Assembly: GCA_964508895.1 (NCBI GenBank)
Contig: CAZDWF010000020.1
Span: forward strand, 1 to 38,108
Reading direction: 5' to 3'
Source of the DNA: M55B132 sp964508895
GTDB lineage: Bacteria > Bacteroidota > Bacteroidia > Bacteroidales > B18-G4
DNA: 38,108 nt
The position numbers were made by a program, and so were the translations under genes. Of this stretch, positions 8,378 through 16,674 are shown piece by piece. The stretch's first letter is position 1; each line of letters opens with the position of its first letter. The notes beneath the pieces are model-generated. The model was not told the origin of the DNA. It searched no databases and saw nothing but the letters and a program-made list of their open reading frames with translations.

Positions 8378-8470
8378 TACAAATAATTGATTGAAAAGCA
8401 TAAATCCACCTATAAAATTTCCAATCCTCCTTTAAAAGTAAGTTTTAGTTATTTCATTTGCCATCTTTCT

Positions 8471-8483
8471 GGTTGCTGGTCAC
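8471..8483 (-). repeat. Short dispersed repeat GTGACCAGCAACC
   Basis: The minus-strand sequence matches GTGACCAGTAACC at 7769-7781 (plus strand) in 12 of 13 positions, so the two copies form an inverted pair flanking the first ompH gene. Similar short CCAGTAACC-type strings recur in intergenic DNA of Bacteroidota, as far as I recall. With only two copies here the call is weak. Confidence 0.35.
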
Positions 8484-8516
8484 CAGTCATTAAGTCTGAA
8501 TCAGCAAATAAAAATC

Positions 8517-9143
8517 TTACTGATCTTTCATTTTATTTATCATCTTATTTACTCCCTGGGAGTTATCTTTCTGAGTCCCTGTTGATCGAACTGTCTGAGT
8601 AGTTTTTGTACGATCCTCTCTTCTAACAGTTTGCATAACACTACTCACTTCATCAAGGACATCATCGCTAATATCAAATTTTGGTTTAGCGTAGAGAATT
8701 GACAAGCTTCCTGCTTTATCAAAAATGAAAGCATAATTATTTATCTCAGCTACAGCTTCTATAGCATTATATACTTTTTCCTGAATTGGTTGAACAAGTT
8801 CCTGACGTTTCTTGAACAGGTCACCATTCCTTCCGAACCTTTGTTTCTGTAGGTCCTTGGCATCTTTTTCGAGTTGAATTATTTCATTTTCCCTCTGCTT
8901 TTTCATATCTTCAGGGAGAAGAACTGACTCAGCCTGATAATCTTTATATAACCTATCGATCTCTACAAATTTCTCTTCAATTTCTTTTTGCCATTTCAAT
9001 GCCATTTCATCCAGGATGTCTTGTGCATCAGAATATTCAGGAATATTTGAAAGGATATATTCTGTATCCACATAGCCATATTTTTGCGAAAACAAGCATA
9101 AACTGAATAAAACAGCAACTGATAATAATAATAACTTTTTCAT
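8517..9143 (-). CDS. OmpH/Skp-family periplasmic chaperone (second copy, extended tail)
   Basis: A 208-residue protein with a signal peptide (MKKLLLLSVAVLFSLCLFS) and the OmpH/Skp opening KYGYVDTEYILSNIPEY. A long coiled coil follows (about residues 40-125), then the conserved AVAEINNYAFIFDKAGS segment. It has about 50 residues more than its neighbour at the C-terminus, rich in T, Q, R and K and probably disordered. It begins 57 bases after bamA ends, with a plausible ribosome site (GGAGA) just upstream, and belongs to the bamA transcript. Tandem non-identical OmpH proteins after bamA are usual in Bacteroidota. I infer that they serve outer-membrane protein transport. Confidence 0.92.
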   Translation of the reverse strand: MKKLLLLSVAVLFSLCLFSQKYGYVDTEYILSNIPEYSDAQDILDEMALKWQKEIEEKFVEIDRLYKDYQAESVLLPEDMKKQRENEIIQLEKDAKDLQKQRFGRNGDLFKKRQELVQPIQEKVYNAIEAVAEINNYAFIFDKAGSLSILYAKPKFDISDDVLDEVSSVMQTVRREDRTKTTQTVRSTGTQKDNSQGVNKMINKMKDQ

Positions 9144-9200
9144 ATTTATAGTCTCCTTTTATTTTACGAACTAAAACATTGCAAAAATGTTGCCATAATA

Positions 9201-9220
9201 TTAATCAATTGATTGATTAA
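9201..9220. repeat. Palindrome overlapping the bamA stop codon
   Basis: TTAATCAA and TTGATTAA arms of 8 bases separated by TTGA. The first three bases are the complement of the bamA stop codon. It encodes the final residues INQSID of BamA. It is AT-rich with no T run, so a strong terminator is unlikely, in keeping with read-through into the ompH gene. Confidence 0.45.
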
Positions 9221-11879
9221 TTGAGAAATGGAAATTACCACCTGCTTTAAGTCCTGGGATATTAGGCTGATCAAAGCCATAGCCCCAGTCAAGACCAAGA
9301 ACACCAAACATTGGCAAAAATATCCTGACACCAAATCCTGCAGATCTGTATACTTCAAATGGATTAAAGTCACTGAAATGAACCCAGTTATTACCTGCTT
9401 CCAAAAATCCCATTCCATAAATAGTAGCACTTGGATTCAATGATAAAGGATACCTCAATTCAAGTGTATATTTTGCATATACTGTTCCTCCTCTTCCCCA
9501 GTTTTGTGGTATATCAGGGCTAATAATATCAGGACTGTCGTATCCTCTCATACCGATGATCTCCCTTCCATCATAGATATTATATCCTGACATGCCATCC
9601 CCTCCAAGATAGAACCTTTCAAATGGTGTTACACCAATTTCCTGATTATATGTTCCCAGGAAACCAAATTTCGCACGGGAGTGTAACACAAGCTTATCTG
9701 CAATTTCAGTAAAGAATGAAGCCTTTACTTTCCACTTGTGATACTCTATCCATCTGTATCTTTCATCAGGAGGTAAGCTTGCATAATCTTGATCTGAGAA
9801 CCATGAATAAGGAGGAGTAAGCTCAAGAGATACTGAAAGATCAGAACCTTCTCTTGGGTAGATTGGGCTTGGGGAAATAGAATTCCTTGCAACAACAATA
9901 TTATAACTGATATTATTATAATAACCTGTACCACTACTTCCGATAACAATCTGCGACCATTTTTTCAGGTCATACCTCTGAAAGTTAATTCCCTGGTATA
10001 ATGTAAAGAAGTCATCAGGCCATTTAAGGCGTTTACCTAAACCAAATGAAATGTTATTGATCTTGATATAGGCTCTGTTAGTATCACTCCTTGGCAAACC
10101 GTTTGAATATAATGAATGGAAGTAAGAAACACTGAACGCATTAGGTTTTTTACCACCCAGCCAGGGTTCCGTAAATGAAATCCCATAAGAAATATAACCC
10201 ACACCATAGGTTTGAACACGTAAGCTTAGCTTTTGCCCATCTCCTGATGGAATTGGTTTCCATGCATCTTTTTTAAAGAAATTTCTTAATGAGAAATTAT
10301 TGAATGAAACACCCAGGGTTCCAATAATTCTACCATACCCCCAGCCACCTGAAAGTTCTATCTGATCAGCTGATGTTTCCTCAACAGAATAAATAATATC
10401 CACAGATCCATCTTCAGGGTTTGGCCTTACATCAGGAATAATACTTTCAGGGTTAAAATAGCGCAATTGTCCCAATTCACGAATGGTTCTAATTATATCC
10501 GAACGGCTGAACAGTTGTCCTGGCCTGGTCCTGATCTCCCTCATTACCACATGATCATTGGTTTTTGTGTTTCCGCTTACAGAAACTTTATTAATTCTGG
10601 CTTGTTTTCCTTCCCTAATTCTGATCTCAATATCAATCGAATCATTTTCAACTAATATTTCCACAGGATCAACAGCAAAAAAGAGGTAACCATCATCAAG
10701 GTATAAAGAACTAACATCCAGATCACTCTGGTTGAATTCCAGATTAGTTTCCAATATCTCCTGGTTGTATACATCTCCTTTTTTAATTTGTAATACGTCA
10801 TTCAATTGATCGCTGGTATATTTGGTATTACCCACCCAGGTAATATTTCTGAAGTAGTATTTATGACCTTCATCGATATACAGATCAATGTTGATTGTTT
10901 TATCATCATGCCGGTATACTGAATCCTTTATAATTACAGCATCTCTATATCCCAGTGAATTATATTTCTTTATCAGTTTTGCCTTATCCTCATCATAATC
11001 ACTCTCAATGAACTTAGAAGACTTGAATATTCTGAGCCTTAAGCTTTCATCTGTATATACCATAAAATCACTATATACAGCCATAAAATCAAATCTCAAT
11101 ACATCCTTAAAAACTCTGATCAGCAATTTATCAAGTCCTTTCATAGGATTAAATAATCCTTTTTCCTTGGTCTCTTTGAGGATTTTTTTAATTTGTTGAT
11201 TGCTTAAATTCTTATTGCCCTGAATATTTATCTGATATATCTTGATCCTATTGTTTTTCCTGACATTAATAACTAAGTCAACATTATTCACACGGGTTGT
11301 ATCTCTTATCTGTTTAATAATGATATCTGCATCCAGATATCCTTTATCGTGATAATAATCCTTAATAACATTTTCAATTCTAACAAGAAGGTTATCAGTA
11401 ACTACATCTCCTCTTGCAATATGCATGTCTTCCCTAAGCTTATCTGCTTCTGTTTTCTTAACACCTTTAAATGAGAATTTTGATAATCTGGGTCTTTCCT
11501 GTAAGTGAATATTCAGAAAAATAAGGTTCCCCTGGATCTTGGTGGCAGAAATTACAATATTTTCAAACAATCCTTGATCCCATAATTTTTTAATGGCATC
11601 AGTAACTTCCTGTCCTGGAACTTTAATAGTTTCACCAACTTTAAGACCTGACAGCAGAATCAGCACTTTCTGGTCGAGGTATTTTATCCCTGAAACAGTA
11701 ATACCCCCTATCTCATAATCCGCCGGGAGCGAATAGTCAATAACATCAATGTCGTCTCCAATCGATATCTGCGCAATAGAAGTATTGACAGCAAAAAATA
11801 ATAAAGATGCTGTCAATATTAGCTTAAATGGTAGTTTAATACGATTGTAAAAATATTTCAAGCCTTTATGATCAATCAT
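9201..11879 (-). CDS. bamA: Outer membrane assembly factor BamA
   Basis: Central component of the machine that inserts beta-barrel proteins into the outer membrane. At 892 residues it is in the usual range. A signal sequence (about 1-37, ending SIAQ) is followed by a chain of five POTRA domains (about 55-490; repeated units such as VSGNTKTNDHVVMREIRTRPG and GVKKTEADKLREDM). The C-terminal 16-strand barrel starts near GGWGYGRIIGTLGVSF. The conserved loop-6 motif appears as IGMRGYDS. The protein ends FHFSINQSID and so lacks the usual terminal aromatic residue of the beta-signal; that tail is encoded by a palindrome beginning at the stop codon (9201-9220). Neighbours uppS (15 bases upstream) and the ompH genes give the classic envelope-assembly context. 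Confidence 0.96.
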   Translation of the reverse strand: MIDHKGLKYFYNRIKLPFKLILTASLLFFAVNTSIAQISIGDDIDVIDYSLPADYEIGGITVSGIKYLDQKVLILLSGLKVGETIKVPGQEVTDAIKKLWDQGLFENIVISATKIQGNLIFLNIHLQERPRLSKFSFKGVKKTEADKLREDMHIARGDVVTDNLLVRIENVIKDYYHDKGYLDADIIIKQIRDTTRVNNVDLVINVRKNNRIKIYQINIQGNKNLSNQQIKKILKETKEKGLFNPMKGLDKLLIRVFKDVLRFDFMAVYSDFMVYTDESLRLRIFKSSKFIESDYDEDKAKLIKKYNSLGYRDAVIIKDSVYRHDDKTINIDLYIDEGHKYYFRNITWVGNTKYTSDQLNDVLQIKKGDVYNQEILETNLEFNQSDLDVSSLYLDDGYLFFAVDPVEILVENDSIDIEIRIREGKQARINKVSVSGNTKTNDHVVMREIRTRPGQLFSRSDIIRTIRELGQLRYFNPESIIPDVRPNPEDGSVDIIYSVEETSADQIELSGGWGYGRIIGTLGVSFNNFSLRNFFKKDAWKPIPSGDGQKLSLRVQTYGVGYISYGISFTEPWLGGKKPNAFSVSYFHSLYSNGLPRSDTNRAYIKINNISFGLGKRLKWPDDFFTLYQGINFQRYDLKKWSQIVIGSSGTGYYNNISYNIVVARNSISPSPIYPREGSDLSVSLELTPPYSWFSDQDYASLPPDERYRWIEYHKWKVKASFFTEIADKLVLHSRAKFGFLGTYNQEIGVTPFERFYLGGDGMSGYNIYDGREIIGMRGYDSPDIISPDIPQNWGRGGTVYAKYTLELRYPLSLNPSATIYGMGFLEAGNNWVHFSDFNPFEVYRSAGFGVRIFLPMFGVLGLDWGYGFDQPNIPGLKAGGNFHFSINQSID

Positions 11880-11894
11880 ATATGAATTGTCTTC

Positions 11895-12638
11895 TTAAAG
11901 TTGTTCACTTATTTTTCCAAATCTTCTTTCCCTTGACTGATATTCAAGAATTGCTTCATAAAGGTCATTCTTCCTGAAATCGGGCCATAACTTTTGAGTA
12001 AAATATAATTCTGCGTAGGCAATCTGCCAAAGCAGAAAATTGCTTATTCTTTTTTCTCCACTTGTTCTGATCAATAATTCCGGATCTGGTATACCTGAAG
12101 TTGTTAAATAGGAAGCAATACTTTCGTCACTCAGATCATCAGATGTCAGATTAGATTTATTTACATCATCGATGATATTTCTAACTGCTCTTGTAATTTC
12201 CCAACGGGAACTATAGCTCAAAGCAAGGGTTAATGTCATCCTGCTGTTCTTCGAAGTATCATCAATTGCCTTCATAAGTCCATTGTAAATTTTTACAGGC
12301 AATGAATCCAGATCTCCAATTGCGTTTAATCTTATATTATTCTTATTAAGAGTTAGCGTTTCTTTATTTATCGTTTGCAATAACAATTGCATTAAAATAT
12401 CAATTTCAAACTTCGGCCTTGACCAGTTTTCTGTAGAAAATGCATAAAGAGTCAGGTATTCTACTCCAAGTTCTGCAGCAGCTTCTGCAGCTTCTCTAAC
12501 TGATTTAACACCATGTCTGTGACCATAAGTGCGAGGTTTGCCCCGGGCTTTTGCCCATCTGCCATTACCATCCATAATAATAGCAATATGCTTTGGCAAA
12601 TGTTCAATGGTTATCTTATCTTTTAGGTTTTCTGACAT
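11895..12638 (-). CDS. uppS: Isoprenyl transferase (undecaprenyl diphosphate synthase)
   Basis: Cis-prenyltransferase that builds the C55 lipid carrier for peptidoglycan and glycan synthesis from farnesyl and isopentenyl diphosphates. It has 247 residues, as usual. HIAIIMDGNGRWAK (about 17-30) supplies the catalytic Asp of the first conserved region. The next landmarks are GHRHGVKSVR, YLTLYAFSTENWSRP and, at the C-terminus, DPELLIRTSGEKRISNFLLWQIAYAELYF with the basic residues that bind diphosphate. It sits 15 bases before bamA and 17 bases after the DUF6089 gene, in one transcript. Both the start and the full conserved set are clear. Confidence 0.97.
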   Translation of the reverse strand: MSENLKDKITIEHLPKHIAIIMDGNGRWAKARGKPRTYGHRHGVKSVREAAEAAAELGVEYLTLYAFSTENWSRPKFEIDILMQLLLQTINKETLTLNKNNIRLNAIGDLDSLPVKIYNGLMKAIDDTSKNSRMTLTLALSYSSRWEITRAVRNIIDDVNKSNLTSDDLSDESIASYLTTSGIPDPELLIRTSGEKRISNFLLWQIAYAELYFTQKLWPDFRKNDLYEAILEYQSRERRFGKISEQL

Positions 12639-12655
12639 AGCATCAACAATGGGAT

Positions 12656-13462
12656 CTAATATTTTTTTCTTCTACCGAAATCGGTGCATTTATAATTGTT
12701 AAACAAATTGATCTTATATGTAATGGTAATTCCTGCAAAATTATACCAGTCTTTAGTCTTTGGGTCTCCTCTCTGCATACCAGGTTTATGATCAAGTGTT
12801 GGATCTGAGAGAACCTGTGCGGCATCATTTTGATTAATATTTTCTCCATTCATGTAATACGTCTTGCTCACATCATCAAGATAGTCTGTAAATGTTTTTC
12901 GCATTCCCCACTCAAATGCAAATCCAAGTCTTTTGTTCAGAGAATATTTAAAACCCAATCCAAAAGGGAATGCAAAGCTAAATAGTTTATAAGGACTTCT
13001 GCCATCATAGCCAATATTCTGTCCTTCAGTACCTATATTTTTCAGATCTACCCCACCAGAAGTTGGATTAAACAGAAATGTAGAAATTCCTGCAAAGATA
13101 TAAGGTGTAAGAGAGTTTCTTGTGCTTCCTGTAACATATTCAAAGAAGTTCAGCTCAATAATACATGAGAAATCTGTAATTTTTGATTCGAAGCTAAGAT
13201 CTCTGTCAACATTGCTTTTTGTTGTTGCATCATCGCCTTTTATTTTGCCTCTGTATATGCTAAACTTCATAGCCCATCTAGGATTTATATTATATCGGGC
13301 AACACCTCCATATGCAATATCAGGCTGACGGAAATGAAAACCCGGATTCAGATCGCCTAAATAATAAGAAGTTCCAACAAATAATCCGACTTCAAGGCTT
13401 TTCTGAGCATTTAAGCCAAGTCCACAAATTATAAATAATAGAAGTAATGTTTTTTTAATCAT
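12656..13462 (-). CDS. DUF6089-type outer-membrane beta-barrel protein
   Basis: A 268-residue protein with a signal peptide (MIKKTLLLLFIICGLGLNAQ) and alternating hydrophobic strands ending in aromatic residues. EVGLFVGTSYYLGDLNP opens the mature part and YNFAGITITYKINLF closes the barrel, followed by a short basic tail. This is the pattern of small Bacteroidota outer-membrane barrels, and the position between nadK and uppS is where DUF6089 members are found in this phylum. The segment YNINPRWAMKFSIYRGKIKG is typical of the group. No biochemical function is established that I know of. The location suggests a link to envelope assembly, which is inference. PorT-like T9SS barrels look similar. 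Confidence 0.8.
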   Translation of the reverse strand: MIKKTLLLLFIICGLGLNAQKSLEVGLFVGTSYYLGDLNPGFHFRQPDIAYGGVARYNINPRWAMKFSIYRGKIKGDDATTKSNVDRDLSFESKITDFSCIIELNFFEYVTGSTRNSLTPYIFAGISTFLFNPTSGGVDLKNIGTEGQNIGYDGRSPYKLFSFAFPFGLGFKYSLNKRLGFAFEWGMRKTFTDYLDDVSKTYYMNGENINQNDAAQVLSDPTLDHKPGMQRGDPKTKDWYNFAGITITYKINLFNNYKCTDFGRRKKY

Positions 13463-13476
13463 ACACGTTTCAAATA

Positions 13477-14355
13477 TCAGTTCCTAACATCAAGACCCCA
13501 TTTAAGTTTATCTCTGATAGTGGAAAAGAAACTCTTACCGGCTATCTGGATCAGGTTAACTTTGAAGTCTTCTTTCTTAACAATAAGTTCAACGGAGGAA
13601 TCTATATCAAATGCTCTGGAATCAAGGCTTACCAGATATTTCTTATCTCTTCCTTCTACTTTAATCCTTATTTCACTTTTGTCTGATATAACGATAGGTC
13701 GAATTGTTAAATTGTGCGGTGCAATCGGGGTTATAACAAAATTCTCAGAACCAGGTGTTAGAATAGGGCCACCACTGCTTAAGGAGTATGCTGTAGAGCC
13801 TGTTGGCGTTGCAATAATCAATCCATCAGCCCAATATGAATTAAGATAATCATCATCAACATAAACATGAGTAACAATTAATGAAGTAGAATCTTTTCTT
13901 ATAATTGTTAAGTCGTTTAATGCATAATTCAAATCATCCTCAATTCCCTTATTTGTAACCAGGTTTAATAAAGTCCGTTTATCAAGCTTATAATTGCCCT
14001 TGATAAGATGATCAATGGCTGGTAAGATCTCATCTCTTGAAATTGATGATAAAAAACCCAGCCTGCCAAGATTAACTCCCAGTATTGGCATACCTGAATC
14101 CCTGATTAACGATAGGGTATCAAGCAACGTCCCATCACCACCTATAGAAAATAAAATATCTGCCTGTTTTTGGAGGGAGTTATGATCATTAAAAATTTTA
14201 ACATCACCTTCAACTGTATACTTCTGTGAAACAAGGTCAAAATACGGTTTATAGAAAGAAAATTGTATGTTACTATCATTCAGCTTCTTTAAAAGCTGTT
14301 TTAAGTAAACAACATTCTTATCAGATAATGATTTCCCAAATAATCCAATTCTCAT
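13477..14355 (-). CDS. nadK: NAD kinase
   Basis: Phosphorylates NAD to NADP in the cytoplasm. With the ATG at 14355 it has 292 residues beginning MRIGLFGKSLSD, the usual N-terminus for this phylum. A further in-frame ATG at 14385 would add ten residues with no family match. The diagnostic GGDG motif is at about 72-75 (SIGGDGTLLDT), followed by GVNLGRLGFLSS, the NDLTIIRKDS segment and the substrate loop ADGLIIATPTGSTAYSLSSGGP. It probably starts the nadK-DUF6089-uppS-bamA-ompH transcript, with a TAATTTTG promoter box at 14401-14408. The gap to the next gene is only 14 bases. Confidence 0.96.
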   Translation of the reverse strand: MRIGLFGKSLSDKNVVYLKQLLKKLNDSNIQFSFYKPYFDLVSQKYTVEGDVKIFNDHNSLQKQADILFSIGGDGTLLDTLSLIRDSGMPILGVNLGRLGFLSSISRDEILPAIDHLIKGNYKLDKRTLLNLVTNKGIEDDLNYALNDLTIIRKDSTSLIVTHVYVDDDYLNSYWADGLIIATPTGSTAYSLSSGGPILTPGSENFVITPIAPHNLTIRPIVISDKSEIRIKVEGRDKKYLVSLDSRAFDIDSSVELIVKKEDFKVNLIQIAGKSFFSTIRDKLKWGLDVRN

Positions 14356-14400
14356 GCTTGATGCAGTATATTCACAAATTCTCAAACGGCTACAAGTTTA

Positions 14401-14408
14401 CAAAATTA
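14401..14408 (-). promoter_or_regulatory. Bacteroidota -7 promoter element for nadK and the bamA cluster
   Basis: On the minus strand this reads TAATTTTG, matching TAnnTTTG. It lies 45 bases before the preferred nadK ATG at 14355, in the 133-base gap after the one-POTRA barrel gene. The -33 box is not clear. Confidence 0.4.
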
Positions 14409-14488
14409 CTGGAATTTTCGGTGAAAAGCTTAACATAATTTAACAAAATATCAAATTATCTATTTTGCTTTTTATCAATAACATATAA

Positions 14489-15925
14489 CTATATTGGAGC
14501 CATGAAATGAAGGAAAAGGCCTGGCTTGTCATATCTGTTGATAGAAAGTTCGCCCCTGATAACAATATCATAATATGTAACAAGGTCTAATCCAATGCCA
14601 TATCCAAAGAGCAATGAGTTTTCAAGATAATTGTTATATGCAGGATTATAGTATGGATTATCAACATAAGCAATATCGAAAAATACATTAAAATAAAGAG
14701 CATAATGGATTTTACTAAACTTCTCAAAAGGAATAAATTTTAAGTCAGAAACCTTTGGAGGCAACAAAGCAAATTTGAGGCTTGACTTAAAAAGACCCAA
14801 ATTCTGTCCATCAACCACATAATACTCAAAAGATCTAACAAAATCCCTGCCATATCCCAATCCTCTCTGGAGAAAGTATGGTTGACGCTTTTTATCAGAA
14901 AACTTTGTATTAATATTAAATGCGTAAAAAAACCTGTTGCTAAGTTGCCAGTATTTCCTGAAAGTGGATGTTACAAATAACACATCTACATCATGTGAGA
15001 TTATACCCAAACCAGCTTTTTTAAATCCTACATCAAAATAATATCCAGTTAAAGGATACGCATGAAAATCTCTGTGATCACTTTTAAACTGATAATATAA
15101 ACTCAGATAACGATTAATCGCCTTGTCGCTCGTGGTAAAGTGAGGATTCAGAACCAGCAATGTATCATCAAAATTCAGATAATTAAAGGATACCTCAAAT
15201 TTATGGGAGTTGTAAATATCTTTTCTACCCAATAGTTGAAAATAGGTAAAACCATCTTTCTTAATATGTTTATCGTCATTCTTATAATACAGTAGTTTGT
15301 TATTCTCCGTTAAATAGGATGTTTCATGATTTTGAGCTAAACCCAGTCCGAAAGCAATTCCTATCGTTTCCTTCCTGTTAATGTATGGGATCTTATAATA
15401 TAAATCATACTTCTCATCATAACCGAATTGTAACCGAAGTTTAAAAGTCTCTTTTCTTCCCCTGAAATTCTCCCATGTAATAAATGCACCATAGCTAACC
15501 CTGCTCAGATCACTTGATTCGAGCCATGCATTGAAATTACGATCTGATAATTCGAAGATCGGAAATGGCCAGATATACCATCTCTCAAGCATGCTGATTT
15601 TTACAGAGACCTGGGAAGAACCCGGAACTGTTATAGTATCAATTGTAACGAAATTGAACAATGATGTATTTAGGAGGTTTTCCCTGCTTTTCTCTATTAA
15701 AACACCCAGAGAGTCACTACAAACGGTATCTCCAGCATGAAATAATAATTCTCTGAGTATTATCCTATTTTTTGTTATCTTATTTCCTTCCAGATCTATT
15801 GATCTTATGGTGATATGCTTGCTTTTGTCACATTCCTTGTATATATCTGCAGAATGGGCATAACTTATAACTCCAGATAAAAAAACTATGGACAGAAATA
15901 TTATATATTTAACGGAATTAATCAT
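14489..15925 (-). CDS. BamA/TamA-family outer-membrane protein with one POTRA domain
   Basis: A 478-residue protein with a signal peptide (about 1-25) and a single POTRA-like domain (about 38-110: ITIRSIDLEGNKITKNRIIL, ELLFHAGDT, ending VSVKISMLERW). The rest, from about 120 on, is made of beta strands typical of an Omp85-type barrel, such as SYGAFITWENFRGRKETFKL and FGYGIGLDLVTYYDIVIRGE. The chain ends LFLHFMAPI. The short POTRA region sets it apart from BamA, which is encoded in the same cluster, and from TamA. Members of this type are found in Bacteroidota, but their substrate is not known to me. It starts 20 bases after the CBS-domain gene, so it is probably co-transcribed with rsgA. Confidence 0.82.
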   Translation of the reverse strand: MINSVKYIIFLSIVFLSGVISYAHSADIYKECDKSKHITIRSIDLEGNKITKNRIILRELLFHAGDTVCSDSLGVLIEKSRENLLNTSLFNFVTIDTITVPGSSQVSVKISMLERWYIWPFPIFELSDRNFNAWLESSDLSRVSYGAFITWENFRGRKETFKLRLQFGYDEKYDLYYKIPYINRKETIGIAFGLGLAQNHETSYLTENNKLLYYKNDDKHIKKDGFTYFQLLGRKDIYNSHKFEVSFNYLNFDDTLLVLNPHFTTSDKAINRYLSLYYQFKSDHRDFHAYPLTGYYFDVGFKKAGLGIISHDVDVLFVTSTFRKYWQLSNRFFYAFNINTKFSDKKRQPYFLQRGLGYGRDFVRSFEYYVVDGQNLGLFKSSLKFALLPPKVSDLKFIPFEKFSKIHYALYFNVFFDIAYVDNPYYNPAYNNYLENSLLFGYGIGLDLVTYYDIVIRGELSINRYDKPGLFLHFMAPI

Positions 15926-15944
15926 TTACTTGAAGTTCAATAAT

Positions 15945-16674
15945 TTATTTATCCCCAATATCCAGAAAATTCATTAATGAATTATATCTATCGTTTAAAT
16001 CTTCAAAAAGAGATTCCTGTTCAGAGAATGATGCTTTTATGAAATAATCATAACGGTTAAAAGTCTGAAGTATGGATCCTATATCCATTTTATTGACTTT
16101 AATTGAGACTTCAAGTTTGGTAGAGTCTTTAATTGAATTAATATACATTGCCATAATTTTGGCATTATTTGATTCAATAATCTGATGTGTAGGCAAAGAT
16201 CAGGCACAATAGCATTCTCAGCTGAATTTNNNNNNNNNNAGATATCTCTGATAAGCTATAATTGTTTTCACTCATTTCCAGTACTATTATTCCTCCTGGG
16301 CTTGATATAAAACTTGCATTAGAAAGTTTTTTACTCAAAGTATCAAGTGTTATAGATCCCAGATACTTGTTTTTATCATCAAGCACAGGAATAAGTGAGA
16401 GCTCATACATTCCCAGAATTCTGTATACATCAAATATATGCTGATGTTTCTGCACAAATGCCATTGAAAGTGATAATTTATAATTGCCAATAGGTTCTTC
16501 AGGATTATTAATTGAATAAATATCACTTTCGGAAATTAATCCCAAAAAATCAACATTATTTACTATAGGCAGGTGAGAAACCTTATATTCTTCCATCAAT
16601 CCAAGTGCATCAATACCATTATCAGATGTCTTAAGAGGAGTAATAATATCTGTGATCATATCAATTGCAATCAT
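15945..16674 (-). CDS. CBS-domain protein, interrupted by an assembly gap
   Basis: Two tandem CBS motifs lie in the N-terminal part (MIAIDMITDIITPLKTSDNG... with SHLPIVNNVDFLGLISESDI at about 33-52, and LSLIPVLDDKNKYLGSITLD). CBS pairs usually bind adenosyl nucleotides. The C-terminal part, from QIIESNNAKIMAMYINS, resembles an ACT-like tail found in Bacteroidota CBS proteins near nadK. Ten Ns at 16230-16239 plus 45 adjoining bases (16185-16229) break the frame. Removing that 55-base segment joins SLSEIS directly to QIIESNN and gives a 224-residue protein of expected length, so the gene is probably intact in the organism. Its ATG overlaps the rsgA stop (ATGA), showing tight coupling. The function is unknown. 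Confidence 0.82.
16230..16239. other. Assembly gap (10 N)
   Basis: A run of ten undetermined bases within the CBS-domain gene. The flanking 16185-16229 does not fit the reading frame and probably represents a bad contig end. Confidence 0.98.

Noticed and set aside
8387..8602. A 71-codon plus-strand frame between and over the ompH genes
   Set aside because: It overlaps the real ompH coding sequence, has no recognisable domain, and faces the bidirectional transcription unit the wrong way.
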